Notes under the pieces: model-generated
Database searches by the model: none
What the model saw: only the letters and a program-made list of their open reading frames with translations
Told to the model about the DNA's origin: nothing
Shown: positions 31,015-39,861 of the stretch, one piece after another
Position numbering within the stretch: the stretch's first letter is position 1
Layout: each line of letters starts with the position of its first letter
Origin: an uncultured Spiribacter sp.
Lineage (GTDB): Bacteria; Pseudomonadota; Gammaproteobacteria; Nitrococcales; Nitrococcaceae
Direction: 5' to 3'
Assembly (NCBI GenBank): GCA_937884605.1
Contig: CALGDM010000018.1
Span: 1-64,000, forward strand
Length of the DNA: 64,000 bases
Program-made: the position numbers and the translations under genes

Positions 31015-32136
31015 TCATCCCGCACCGGCCGTCCGGCCGGTGCGGGGCCAGGCGAGCGGCCGGGGCGCCCGGACGGCATCGCCCAACAGGTGCCCCCGCT
31101 CAGGGATCGCAAAGTACCGCTCGCCGCGCTGCGGCCGGCGAGCATTGAATGCCGGATGCGAGACACCCACCTCCCATAAATCGTCACTCTCCCAGCCATC
31201 GGGCCGAAGCTCGATGCGCACCTCGGCACCAATCAGGTTGATGGCCTCGACCCGCAGGGGCAGATGCGCATCGGGGGTGGGCGCGTCCACCAGGCGTAGC
31301 TCGTGGGGGCGCATGTAGAGCTGTGCCGACGCCTCGTCGGTGCAGGCCTCGGGCAGTCGGATGAACGCCTCGCCCTGTTCGAGCCGATCGTCACGGACCT
31401 GCCCCGACAGCACGTTGACGCGGCCCAGAAAGTCGAACACGAAGCGACTCGCCGGGCGCTCGTAGAGGCGCTGCGGCCCATCGATCTGCTCGACGCGGCC
31501 CTGATTCATGACCACCACCTGATCGGAGAGCTCCAGCGCCTCCTCCTGGTCGTGGGTGACGAATACGCTGGTAAAGTGCAGTTGATCGTGCAGGTTGCGC
31601 AGCCATCGGCGCAGCTCCTTACGCACCCGGGCATCAAGGGCGCCGAACGGCTCGTCGAGCAGCAGGATCTCGGGCTCCACCGCCAGTGCCCGGGCCAGGG
31701 CGATGCGCTGCTTCTGGCCGCCCGAGAGCTGGGCGGGATAGCGATCGGCCAGGTGGCCGAGCTGCACCATTTCGAGCAATTCATCGACGCGACGCCGAAT
31801 CTCCGCCCGATCCGGCCGCGTCCGGCGGGGCCTGACGCTGAGGCCGAAAGCGACGTTCTCGGCGACGCTCATGTGCCGGAACAGCGCGTAGTGCTGAAAG
31901 ACGAATCCCACCCGGCGCTCGCGCACCGGCACATCGGTGACATCGCGGCCGGCCAGCCGGATGCGTCCCCGATCGGGTGTCTCGAGCCCGGCGAGGATGC
32001 GCAGCAGTGTGGTCTTGCCCGACCCGGACGGACCGAGCAGGGCAGTGAGTTGGCCCGCCGGGAGCTGCAGATCGATCCCGCCCAGTGCGCTCACCCCACG
32101 AAAGGATTTCTCGATCGCGTCAATCTCGATACTCAT
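31015..32136 (-). CDS. cysA: Sulfate/thiosulfate ABC transporter ATPase CysA
   Basis: 373 residues. Walker [19 protein letters not shown], signature [15 protein letters not shown], Walker [14 protein letters not shown], and the H-loop in [14 protein letters not shown]-terminal regulatory/TOBE-like region (about 245-373) includes RPHELRLVD. It powers sulfate/thiosulfate uptake through CysTW with binding protein Sbp. Last gene of sbp-cysT-cysW-cysA. Start at 32136; a longer open frame upstream is a cysW shadow. Confidence 0.94.
   Translation of the reverse strand: MSIEIDAIEKSFRGVSALGGIDLQLPAGQLTALLGPSGSGKTTLLRILAGLETPDRGRIRLAGRDVTDVPVRERRVGFVFQHYALFRHMSVAENVAFGLSVRPRRTRPDRAEIRRRVDELLEMVQLGHLADRYPAQLSGGQKQRIALARALAVEPEILLLDEPFGALDARVRKELRRWLRNLHDQLHFTSVFVTHDQEEALELSDQVVVMNQGRVEQIDGPQRLYERPASRFVFDFLGRVNVLSGQVRDDRLEQGEAFIRLPEACTDEASAQLYMRPHELRLVDAPTPDAHLPLRVEAINLIGAEVRIELRPDGWESDDLWEVGVSHPAFNARRPQRGERYFAIPERGHLLGDAVRAPRPLAWPRTGRTAGAG
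31019..31046. terminator. GC-rich hairpin at the livK/cysA convergent end
   Basis: Two 12-base arms (31019-31030 and 31035-31046) are perfectly complementary around the loop GTCC. The hairpin starts 11 bases after the livK stop but lies inside the last codons of cysA on the other strand. No T run follows on either strand, so intrinsic termination is uncertain; it may protect 3' ends or pause polymerase. Confidence 0.45.
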
Positions 32137-32146
32137 CCGATGATCC

Positions 32147-32977
32147 TCATGGACGGTCCTGCCGCCACTCGACGATGGACTTGGCCACCAGGGTGACCAG
32201 CGCGATGCCGGCCAGCAGCGAAGCGGCCGCGAAGGCGCCGACGACGTTGGCGTCCTGGTAGAGCAGTTCAACCTGCAGGGGCAGGGTGTTGGTCTGCCCG
32301 CGGATGCTGCCCGAGACCACCGAGACGGCGCCGAACTCGCCGACCGCCCGGGCGTTGGTCAGGATCACCCCATAGAGCAGCGCCCAGCGGATGTTGGGAA
32401 AGGTCACGCGCCGAAACAGCTGCCAGCCCGAAGCGCCCAGGACCACGCCGGCTTCTTCTTCTTCGCGGCCCTGCTGCTGCATGACCGGGATCAGCTCGCG
32501 GGCAACGAACGGGCAGGTCACAAAGATCGTCACCATGACGATGCCGGGCCAGGCGAACATCAGCTGGATGTCGTGGCTGCCAAGCCATCCACCGATCCAG
32601 CCGTTGCGGCCGTAGAGCAGCAGATACAGCAGCCCGGCGACAATCGGTGAGACGGCAAAGGGGATGTCGATCAACGCGGTCAGCAGCTTGCGCCCCGGGA
32701 ACTGAAAGCGCGTGACCAGCCAGGCCAGAAACACCCCGAAGACCATGTTGAGCGGGACGGTGAGCAGCGCCACGAACAGCGTCAGGCCGATGGCATCCAG
32801 CGTGTAGGCGTCAAGGATATTGCCGATGTAGCCACTCCAGCCGTTGGCGAAGGCCTCGGCCACAATCACCCCCAGTGGCATCAACAGGAACAGCCCGCTG
32901 ATCAGCGTCGCCAGCGCGATCAGCGTTCGCCGCACCGCGGCGCCATCACCCACCCGACGGGGAATGCCTGCCGCCAT
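32147..32977 (-). CDS. cysW: Sulfate ABC transporter permease CysW
   Basis: 276 residues with about six membrane helices (first [25 protein letters not shown]) and the permease EAA-type loop [29 protein letters not shown]. It pairs with CysT in the inner membrane. It starts 3 bases after the cysT stop and ends 10 bases before cysA. Confidence 0.94.
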   Translation of the reverse strand: MAAGIPRRVGDGAAVRRTLIALATLISGLFLLMPLGVIVAEAFANGWSGYIGNILDAYTLDAIGLTLFVALLTVPLNMVFGVFLAWLVTRFQFPGRKLLTALIDIPFAVSPIVAGLLYLLLYGRNGWIGGWLGSHDIQLMFAWPGIVMVTIFVTCPFVARELIPVMQQQGREEEEAGVVLGASGWQLFRRVTFPNIRWALLYGVILTNARAVGEFGAVSVVSGSIRGQTNTLPLQVELLYQDANVVGAFAAASLLAGIALVTLVAKSIVEWRQDRP

Positions 32978-32980
32978 CGA

Positions 32981-33814
32981 CTAGCCTCCGTGCAGGCGCT
33001 TCACGCTGCGCTCCTGCCCGATGTTGATCGCCAGCAACAGCAGTAGCGAGGCGGTGAGGACCACCGCCGCGATGGCGCTGGCGGCCGGAAAGTCGTATTC
33101 CTCGAGTCGCACGAGAATCATCAGGCTGATCACCTCGCTGATGTAGGGCGAGTTGCCGGCGATGAAGATCACCGCCCCGTACTCGCCCAGGCTGCGGGCA
33201 AACGACAGCCCGCCGCCGGTGACAATCGCCGGCCACAGACTCGGCAGCAGGATGCGCCGAAACACCGTCAGATCCGAGGCGCCCAGGCTCATGGCCGCCT
33301 CCTCGTCCTCGCCCGGCAGGTCTTCGAGGACCGGCTGCACGGTGCGCACGACAAACGGCACGCTGGTAAACGCCATGGCGACGATGATACCGAGCGGCGT
33401 ATAGGCCACTTCGATGCCGACTCGGGCCAGGGCCTGCCCATACCAGCCGTTCTCGGCAAACAGCGCCGCCAGGGTGATGCCCGCCACCGCCGTGGGCAGG
33501 GCGAAGGGCAGATCCATGAGGGCATCCAGCAGACGCCGGCCCGGAAACGCATAGCGCACCAGGACCCACGCCATCAGGACGCCGAACACGCAGTTGAAAA
33601 GCGACGCCGCCAGCGCGGTCAGGACCGTCACCCGAAAGGCGGCGACCACCCGCGGGTCGCTGATCACCAACCAGAACGACTCCCAGCCCATGCCGGCCGC
33701 CCGGATGAACAGGCCGGTGATGGGCAGCAGGACCACCAGGCTGAGAAAGAACAGCGCAACGCCGAGGCTCAGTCCAAACCCCGGCAGGACCCGCTTAGCG
33801 ACGCTGGAGCTGAT
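32981..33814 (-). CDS. cysT: Sulfate ABC transporter permease CysT (CysU), apparent ATC start
   Basis: Homology to CysT begins in the segment AKRVLPGFGLSLG and includes the whole first membrane helix. No ATG, GTG or TTG is in frame between an upstream in-frame TGA and the GTG at 33736, which falls inside that helix. An ATC complementary to 33812-33814 lies 8 bases after GGAGG and gives 277 residues with 8 residues before RVLPGF, the same as I recall for E. coli CysT. The EAA loop EDEEAAMSLGASDLTVFRRI and about six helices follow. It would overlap the sbp 3' end by 20 bases. A sequencing error in the start codon is an alternative; the product itself is secure. Confidence 0.9.
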   Translation of the reverse strand: MSSSVAKRVLPGFGLSLGVALFFLSLVVLLPITGLFIRAAGMGWESFWLVISDPRVVAAFRVTVLTALAASLFNCVFGVLMAWVLVRYAFPGRRLLDALMDLPFALPTAVAGITLAALFAENGWYGQALARVGIEVAYTPLGIIVAMAFTSVPFVVRTVQPVLEDLPGEDEEAAMSLGASDLTVFRRILLPSLWPAIVTGGGLSFARSLGEYGAVIFIAGNSPYISEVISLMILVRLEEYDFPAASAIAAVVLTASLLLLLAINIGQERSVKRLHGG

Positions 33815-34799
33815 CGAGCTTGCCTCCGCTGGCGAAGATCTCCATCGCGTTGTCCCAGCTGCCGGCGATCTCCTCGACGCTCAGCAGCTCAACGGCGGGG
33901 AACCGATCGGCGTTTTCCGCCTGGACGGCGTCGTCGTGGACCCGGTAGTTAAAGCCCGCCAGCAGGCGCTGCGCCTCGGGGGAGTAGAGGTGCTCGAGAT
34001 AGGCCCGGGCCAGGTCCTCGGTGCCGTTGGCTTCGATGTTCTCATCGATCACCGTGACCGGGAATTCGGCCCGAAAGCTCACTTCGGGCACCACCACCTG
34101 GAAGTTCTCGTCGGGGTGCAGGGCGGTGATGTTGTTGACCTCGGACTCGAAGGTGAGCAGCACATCCCCCAGCCCGCGCTCGACAAAGGTGGTGGTCGAT
34201 CCGCGCCCGCCCGAGTCAAAGACCTGGACCTGGGCGAGCAGATCACTCAGAAAGGCATCGATGGCGGCCTGATCGTCGCCAAAGCGTTGCTGGGCATAGC
34301 CCATGGCCGCCAGAAAGGTGTAGCGCGCATTCCCCGAGGTTTTGGGATTGGGCATGATCAGATCCACGCCCTCAGCCACCAGGTCGTCCCAGTTCTCGAT
34401 GCCCTGCGGATTGCCCTCGCGCACCAGAAAGGCCATGGTCGAGTAGTAGGGCGAGCTGTTGTTGGGCAGCCGATCGGCCCAGTCCGTCGGGATCAGATTG
34501 CCGCGCTCGGCGAGGATGTTGACGTCGGTGACCTGGTTGTAGGTCACGACATCCGCCGCAAGCCCCTGCAGGATCGCCCGGGCCTGCTTGGACGAGCCGG
34601 CATGGGACTGCCGGATGGTGACCGTCTCGCCGGTCTGCTCCTCCCAGTGCGCCTTGAACAGGGTGTTGTAGTCGGCGAACAGCTCGCGGGCGATGTCGTA
34701 GGACGAATTGAGCAGCTCGCGGTCCTGCGCCGAGGCCGGTGCGATGACGCCAACGGCCAGCGCCAGCGTGGCGATAAGGGATTTTGTCGTGCGGGTCAT
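33795..34799 (-). CDS. sbp: Periplasmic sulfate-binding protein
   Basis: 334 residues. Signal peptide (about 1-24, ending ASAQ), then NSSYDIARELFADYN, SHAGSSKQARAIL, and GLAADVVTYNQVTDVNIL. These are the sulfate/thiosulfate-binding (Sbp/CysP) blocks, where buried Ser/Gly backbone groups hold the anion. It delivers sulfate to CysTWA. First gene of its operon; I start at the ATG at 34799, since the open frame further upstream runs through a non-coding inverted repeat and into livM. Confidence 0.92.
   Translation of the reverse strand: MTRTTKSLIATLALAVGVIAPASAQDRELLNSSYDIARELFADYNTLFKAHWEEQTGETVTIRQSHAGSSKQARAILQGLAADVVTYNQVTDVNILAERGNLIPTDWADRLPNNSSPYYSTMAFLVREGNPQGIENWDDLVAEGVDLIMPNPKTSGNARYTFLAAMGYAQQRFGDDQAAIDAFLSDLLAQVQVFDSGGRGSTTTFVERGLGDVLLTFESEVNNITALHPDENFQVVVPEVSFRAEFPVTVIDENIEANGTEDLARAYLEHLYSPEAQRLLAGFNYRVHDDAVQAENADRFPAVELLSVEEIAGSWDNAMEIFASGGKLDQLQRR
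33823..33827 (-). promoter_or_regulatory. Shine-Dalgarno deciding the cysT start
   Basis: GGAGG on the minus strand, within the 3' end of sbp, 8 bases upstream of the ATC at 33814. No comparable purine-rich sequence precedes the GTG at 33736. It is the main reason for placing the cysT start at a non-standard codon. Confidence 0.55.
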
Positions 34800-34935
34800 G
34801 GTGATGGATGCTCCGATGGTCCGAGGGTAACCGGACGATAGTGAAGCAATCGGTGAACGGCAACGCATTGACCAGACGGATTCGGACTCAGCTAAAAACC
34901 CCGCGTTATATGGCGAACGGTGGGGATCAGGGCCG

Positions 34936-35009
34936 GGCGGTGGGTGCCCTCCTCGAGCGATCTCGGCGAGCTTCGGCGCCGTGTGAGCTCGAGGAGGGCA
35001 CCTACCGCC
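34936..35009. repeat. Large inverted repeat between livM and sbp
   Basis: The 23-base arms 34936-34958 and 34987-35009 are complementary at 22 of 23 positions, separated by a 28-base loop. The cores read GTGCCCTCCTCGAGC and its complement. It lies in the 239-base gap (34800-35038) after the livM stop and before sbp, both on the minus strand. It has no T run, so it is not a standard terminator; a REP/BIME-like or mobile inverted repeat is possible. The rest of the gap shows no gene. Confidence 0.7.
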
Positions 35010-35038
35010 TGAACCACCTCTGATTATTCGCGAGGCCT

Positions 35039-35971
35039 CTAGCGTTTTTCGCCCGGCATCGGCGGGCGTTTCTCGGGCAGCAGGCCCTGTGGGCGACTGA
35101 CCAGGATGATCTGCAGCAGGACCCCGATCAGGAAAACGCGGAAGGCGCTTTCGCTGCCGATCAGTGCGGTGGGTACCAGACCGGCGATCATCTCGGTGGA
35201 CGACCAGATCAGCCACACGACAAGCGCCCCCAGCATGGCGCCCAGGTTGTTGCCGCTGCCGCCGGCGATCAGCATGACCCAGACCAGGAAGGTGCCGTAG
35301 AGCGGGCGGAACGCCTCGGGGCTGACGAAGCCGACGAAGTGGGCGTACAACCCGCCGCCCAGGGCCATCAGGCACGAGCCGGTGATAAACGCCTGGAGCC
35401 GAAACCGGGCAATGTCCTTGCCCGCGGCGGCGGTGGCCGGCTCATTGTCGCGGATGGCCCGCAGAACCCGCCCCCAGGGCGAGCGCCGGGCGATCTCCAC
35501 CAGCAGCCAGGCCAGCGCGACGAACGCGATGATGATCAGCAGATAGCCGTTGTTGCCCAGACCAAAGGGTTTTTCGATGCCGGGGATGCCGCGTGTGCCG
35601 TTACTCAGCCAGCTTTCGTTAACAAAGAACAGGCGGATGATCTCGGCGATGCCGATGGTGGCGATGGCCAGATAGTCGGTGCGCAGCCGCGCGGTGATCC
35701 GACCCACCAGCCAGGCCACCGGGATGCAGGCGATGACCGATCCCGCCAGCCCGACCAGAAATGGCAGATCGAAGCCGCCGACGCGGCTCTCGGCAGGGGC
35801 GCTGGTGAGGATGGCCGTGGTGTAGGCGCCCACGGCAAAGAAACCGGCAATGCCGATATTGAACTGCCCGGTCATGCCCCACTGCATGTTCAGGCCCAGT
35901 GCCATGATGGCGTAGATGCCGACCAGACTCAGAAAAAAGACCGCGTAGGCGCTCAGTCCCGCCATGTCCAT
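35039..35971 (-). CDS. livM: Branched-chain amino acid ABC transporter permease LivM
   Basis: 310 residues with about eight to ten membrane helices and the LivM-family blocks ALGLNMQWGMTGQFNIGIAGF and GRVLRAIRDNEPATAAAGKD. The ATG at 35971 uses the last base of the livH stop (TGATG), so the pair is coupled; the longer frame upstream is a livH shadow. Last gene of livG-livF-livH-livM, followed by the large inverted repeat. Confidence 0.92.
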   Translation of the reverse strand: MDMAGLSAYAVFFLSLVGIYAIMALGLNMQWGMTGQFNIGIAGFFAVGAYTTAILTSAPAESRVGGFDLPFLVGLAGSVIACIPVAWLVGRITARLRTDYLAIATIGIAEIIRLFFVNESWLSNGTRGIPGIEKPFGLGNNGYLLIIIAFVALAWLLVEIARRSPWGRVLRAIRDNEPATAAAGKDIARFRLQAFITGSCLMALGGGLYAHFVGFVSPEAFRPLYGTFLVWVMLIAGGSGNNLGAMLGALVVWLIWSSTEMIAGLVPTALIGSESAFRVFLIGVLLQIILVSRPQGLLPEKRPPMPGEKR

Positions 35972-36831
35972 CAAGCATTCCCCTTGATAATGCCCTGAGG
36001 CCGGAACACCAGCGTGGCCACCATGATGGCGAACGCCACCGCCGGCTTGTAGGCCCCGGGGATGACCAGTGTCGAGAGCTCCATCGCGCAGCCGATCACC
36101 AGCCCGCCCAGAATGGCGCCATAGGGGCGGCCGATGCCGCCGAGGATGGTCGCGGCAAAGATCGGCAGCAGCAGCGTCCAGCCCATGACCGGGTGCAGGC
36201 GCGTGTCCATGCCCAGGAACACGCCCGCCGCGGCGGCCAGCGCGCCGCCAATCGCCCAGGTCCACATGATCACCCGATTGGCGGGGATCCCGGTGACCAG
36301 CGCCAGATCCATGTTGTCGCTCATTGCCCGCATGGCCTTGCCCATTCGGGTGCGACTGAGGAATAGATGCACGATCAGCACCAGGCCCGCCGCCGCGGCA
36401 AAGATCAGCAGATGATCGGGTTTGAGGGTGAACGGGCCAATCCGCCAGGGCAGCTGGATGCCCACCTGGTAGACCTGATTGCTGCTGCCCCAGACCATCT
36501 GGATGAACGATCGCAGCACCAGCGCCGTGGCAAACGAGGCGATCAGCAGGATCACCGGCTGGACGCGGCGGATGCGGCGATAGACGACCTGGTCGATCAG
36601 GATCGCCAGTCCGCCGGTCAGCAGCATTGCCACCGGCAGGGCGGCGAGCACCGGCAAGTTGAATACCGTCACCACGGTGAGCGCAAAGTACGCGCCGATG
36701 GCCATGAAATCGCCATGGGCGAAATGCGCGAAGCGCAGCACGCCGAAGATCATGGTCGCCCCGACCGCGCCCAGCGCCAGAATGCTGCCGAGCAGGATGC
36801 CGTTAATGAGCAGCTGGATGATCTCGATCAT
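35971..36831 (-). CDS. livH: Branched-chain amino acid ABC transporter permease LivH
   Basis: 286 residues, multi-spanning. The N-terminal IQLLINGILLGSILALGAVGATMIFGVLRFAHFAHGD is the LivH signature, and SDNMDLALVTGIPANRVIMWTW and PIFAATILGGIGRPYGAILGG follow. It forms the membrane channel with LivM. It begins 6 bases after the livF stop. Confidence 0.93.
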   Translation of the reverse strand: MIEIIQLLINGILLGSILALGAVGATMIFGVLRFAHFAHGDFMAIGAYFALTVVTVFNLPVLAALPVAMLLTGGLAILIDQVVYRRIRRVQPVILLIASFATALVLRSFIQMVWGSSNQVYQVGIQLPWRIGPFTLKPDHLLIFAAAAGLVLIVHLFLSRTRMGKAMRAMSDNMDLALVTGIPANRVIMWTWAIGGALAAAAGVFLGMDTRLHPVMGWTLLLPIFAATILGGIGRPYGAILGGLVIGCAMELSTLVIPGAYKPAVAFAIMVATLVFRPQGIIKGNA

Positions 36832-36837
36832 GTGCGC

Positions 36838-37542
36838 CTATCCACCCAGAAACATTTCGGCGACTTCGGGGTTGGCAAGCAGGGCCGGGCCGGTGTCCTC
36901 GTAGCGGTTCTCGCCGGTGGCCAGCACATAGCCGCGATCGGCGGCGGCCAGGGCCTGACGGGCGTTCTGCTCGACCATGAGCACACCGATGCCCAGTTGG
37001 TTGATCCCGCGGATGCGCTCGAAGGTCTCGTCAATGAGCCGCGGCGACAGCCCGGCGGTGGGCTCGTCGAGCATCAGCAGCGTCGGCTCCACCATCAGCG
37101 CCCGGCCCATGGCCACCATCTGACGCTCGCCGCCGGACATGACGCCGGCCTGCTGGTGGCGCCGCTCCTTGAGCCGGGGGAAGATCTCGAAGACGCGCTC
37201 CATGCGCGGGCCGTTGGGGCCGCGCAGCACATAGGCACCCAGCTCGAGGTTTTCCACCACGCTCAGTGACGGGAACACGTTGGCCTCCTGGGGGACGTAG
37301 GCGATGCCCCGGCTGACCATGCGCTCGGCGGGCTGGTTGGTGATGGTCTCGCCGCGATAGCTGACCGCGCCGCTGCGGATCGGCACCAGACCGAACATCG
37401 CCTTCATGGCGGTGGACTTGCCGGCGCCGTTGGGCCCGATGATGACGACGATTTCGTCGGCCTCCACCCGCAGGTGCAGGTTGCGCAGGATATCGACGCC
37501 GCCATAGCCCGCGTACAGCGCCTCGGCGCTCATCAGGCTCAT
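36838..37542 (-). CDS. livF: Branched-chain amino acid ABC transporter ATPase LivF
   Basis: 234 residues. Walker [18 protein letters not shown], signature MSGGERQMVAMGRAL, Walker B LLMLDEPTAGLSP, and EQNARQALAAADRGYVL near the end; compact size and this tail are typical of LivF. The start overlaps the livG stop (ATGA). Confidence 0.94.
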   Translation of the reverse strand: MSLMSAEALYAGYGGVDILRNLHLRVEADEIVVIIGPNGAGKSTAMKAMFGLVPIRSGAVSYRGETITNQPAERMVSRGIAYVPQEANVFPSLSVVENLELGAYVLRGPNGPRMERVFEIFPRLKERRHQQAGVMSGGERQMVAMGRALMVEPTLLMLDEPTAGLSPRLIDETFERIRGINQLGIGVLMVEQNARQALAAADRGYVLATGENRYEDTGPALLANPEVAEMFLGG

Positions 37543-38324
37543 GACGCCACCTCGCCGGCGTTGCCGCTGACGCCGGTGCCCAGATAGGCCTCGCGGACCT
37601 GCGGGTTGCGGCGCAGCGTTGCCATGTCGCCCTCGGCAATCAGCTCGCCGTTGGCCATGACCATCACCGGGTCGCAGAGCCGCGCAATCAGATCCATGTC
37701 GTGCTCGATCACGCAGAAGGTATAGCCGCGCTCGCGGTTGAGCCGCTCGATGGCGTCGGCCAGCTTGCCCAGCAGCGTCCGGTTGACGCCGGCGCCGGGC
37801 TCGTCCAGCAGCACCGCCTTGGCATCGGTCATCATGGTCCGGCCCAGATCAAGGAGTTTTTTCTGTCCGCCCGACAGATTGCCGGCCAGCTCGTTGCGCA
37901 GGTGGCCGATTTCGAGAAAGTCGAGCACCTCGTCGGCCTGGCGCAGGATGGCGCGATCCTCGGCGACCACCCGGGGCCAGCGCAGCCAGCTCTGGATGAG
38001 GTTTTCACCCCTTTGCCGGGCCGGCACCACCATCAGGTTTTCGCGCACGGTCATGCGCGAGAACTCATGCGGAATTTGGAAGGTGCGCACCAGCCCCTTG
38101 TGGAACAGCTGGTGGGTGGGCAGGCCGGTGATGTCCTCGCCGCGCAGGCGCACCGCACCGCTGTCCGGTGCCAGGGCGCCGGCAATGATGCTGAACAGCG
38201 TCGACTTGCCGGCACCATTGGGGCCGATCAGCCCCGTGACACTGCCCTCGGCCACCGTGAACGAAACCGACCGCACTGCCTGCAGGCCACCGAATGCCCG
38301 GGAGATCCGCTCGATTTCGATCAT
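37539..38324 (-). CDS. livG: Branched-chain amino acid ABC transporter ATPase LivG
   Basis: 261 residues. Walker [18 protein letters not shown], signature LSGGQKKLLDLGRTMM, Walker B AVLLDEPGAGVN, and the LivG-type end EGDMATLRRNPQVREAYLG. First gene of the liv unit, 14 bases after slyD on the same strand, so it may be cotranscribed with slyD. Confidence 0.94.
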   Translation of the reverse strand: MIEIERISRAFGGLQAVRSVSFTVAEGSVTGLIGPNGAGKSTLFSIIAGALAPDSGAVRLRGEDITGLPTHQLFHKGLVRTFQIPHEFSRMTVRENLMVVPARQRGENLIQSWLRWPRVVAEDRAILRQADEVLDFLEIGHLRNELAGNLSGGQKKLLDLGRTMMTDAKAVLLDEPGAGVNRTLLGKLADAIERLNRERGYTFCVIEHDMDLIARLCDPVMVMANGELIAEGDMATLRRNPQVREAYLGTGVSGNAGEVAS

Positions 38325-38338
38325 GGGGTTGTCCTGGC

Positions 38339-38830
38339 TTATTCCGCCGCTTCGCCGTCGCTGTCGCCGTCGTGGACGTGACCGTGCTCGAGCTCGTCAG
38401 CCGAAGCTTCGCGCACGTCCGAGACCTTGACCTTGAAGTTGAGCGTCTGACCGGCGAGGGGATGGTTGGCATCCACCGTCACGTTGTCGCCGCTGACGGC
38501 GGCCACGGTCACCACCTGGGTGCCGGACTGGGTCTGGGCCTGAAAGCGCATGCCGGCCTCGACGTTGTCGACGCCCTCGAACATGCTCTTGGGCACGTCC
38601 TGCTGGAGGCGGTCATCGCGCTCGCCATAGGCCTCTTCCGGCGGGATGCTCACGTCGACATCCTCACCGGCGGTCTTGCCCTCGAGGGCATTCTCGAGCC
38701 CGGGGATGATGTTGCCGGCCCCGTGCAGATACTGCAGTGGCTGGCCTTCGGGGGAGGCGTCGAGCACCTCGCCCTCGGTGTCGCGCAGGGTATAGTCGAT
38801 GGCAACCACCGCGTTCTTTTCGATCTGCAT
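38339..38830 (-). CDS. slyD: FKBP-type peptidyl-prolyl isomerase SlyD
   Basis: 163 residues. An FKBP domain (starts VVAIDYTLRDTEGEVLDASPEGQPLQYLHG) is interrupted by the IF chaperone insert (DRLQQDVPKSMFEGVDNVEAGM). The C-terminal tail has a few His and many acidic residues (HGHVHDGDSD), shorter than the metal-binding tail of E. coli SlyD. Cytoplasmic prolyl isomerase and chaperone. Located just upstream of livG and divergent from the DMT transporter. Confidence 0.93.
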   Translation of the reverse strand: MQIEKNAVVAIDYTLRDTEGEVLDASPEGQPLQYLHGAGNIIPGLENALEGKTAGEDVDVSIPPEEAYGERDDRLQQDVPKSMFEGVDNVEAGMRFQAQTQSGTQVVTVAAVSGDNVTVDANHPLAGQTLNFKVKVSDVREASADELEHGHVHDGDSDGEAAE

Positions 38831-38967
38831 GGAATCCTCTGGATCATTTGAATGAAAGCGCTAGTGTAAACGCCCGCCAATCACCGGACAAACCTCGGTG
38901 GCTGGCCATTGCGGCGTGGGGGCGCTAGCCTTTCCGCCCTGTTCGACAACTCCCGGGAGGTAAGCCC

Positions 38968-39861
38968 TTGGCTGTCCCCACACTGGGCGCATCGCTTGCG
39001 CAGGCGAGTGATCATGCCCGCGGCCTGATGCTGGCCGGCGGCGCTGTGCTGCTGATCAGTTTTGATGCCCTGCTGGTGCGCCTTGCCGATGCGCCGCACT
39101 GGGATGTGGTGTTCTGGCGCGGCACGTTCATTGCCCTGACCCTGGCGGCCTGGATGCTGGTCAGCGGTCAGCGCCTGCACCTGCCCCCGCGGCGGCGCGA
39201 TCGCTGGCTGATCGGCCTGAGTGTGGTCATGCTCTCGGGCAATACCACGTTGTTCGTGCTGTCGGTGACCTATACCGCGGCCGCGAATACGGTGGTCATT
39301 CTGGCGGCCTCGCCGTTTTTTGCCGCCCTGTTCTCGGCCCTGTTCCTGCGCGAGCGGGTGCCGTTGCGCACCTGGTTGGCCATTGCCGCCGCCATGGCCG
39401 GGGTGATTGTGGTGTTTGGCGGCGGTATGCGCGGCGGCACGGGTCTGGGTGATTTCTTTGCCATGACCCTGGCGGTGACCGTGGGCGGGCATCTGACCAT
39501 CCTGCGACGGTTTCCCGCTGTGCCGCGGCTGCCGCTGATCTGCCTGTCCGGGGTGCTGGCCGCGCTCACTGCCTTTGCCTTTGCCAACCCATTCGCCCTG
39601 AGCGCCGAGAGCTATGCGGTGATCGCGCTGATGGGGGTGGTGCAGATGCCGCTCGCCACCGTGATGCTGGCCGTGGCGACCCGCTATCTGCCATCGCCCG
39701 AGGTCAGTCTGGCGCTGCTCGTCGAAACGGTCCTCGCGCCGATCTGGGTGTGGTGGGTGCTTGGCGAGGCAGTCCCGTCGATGACCGCCGTGGGCGGATC
39801 CCTGATTCTGCTGACCGTGGCGGTGCACGCCATGCTTGCCCTCAAAGAGGAGAAAACCTGA
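38968..39861 (+). CDS. EamA-family (DMT superfamily) transporter
   Basis: 297 residues with about ten hydrophobic helices in two EamA halves. The first begins GLMLAGGAVLLISFDALLVRL and contains WRGTFIALTLAAW; the second contains GDFFAMTLAVTVGGHLTILRR. Likely an inner-membrane exporter of metabolites or drugs; substrate cannot be told. It starts at TTG, with GGGAGG (38955-38960) 7 bases before. The stop overlaps the ptrB start (TGATG), suggesting coupling. Confidence 0.87.
   Translation: MAVPTLGASLAQASDHARGLMLAGGAVLLISFDALLVRLADAPHWDVVFWRGTFIALTLAAWMLVSGQRLHLPPRRRDRWLIGLSVVMLSGNTTLFVLSVTYTAAANTVVILAASPFFAALFSALFLRERVPLRTWLAIAAAMAGVIVVFGGGMRGGTGLGDFFAMTLAVTVGGHLTILRRFPAVPRLPLICLSGVLAALTAFAFANPFALSAESYAVIALMGVVQMPLATVMLAVATRYLPSPEVSLALLVETVLAPIWVWWVLGEAVPSMTAVGGSLILLTVAVHAMLALKEEKT

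Noticed and set aside
34808-35023. A 71-codon plus-strand frame in the livM-sbp gap
   Set aside because: It consists largely of the inverted repeat, has no ribosome-binding site and no protein-like pattern.
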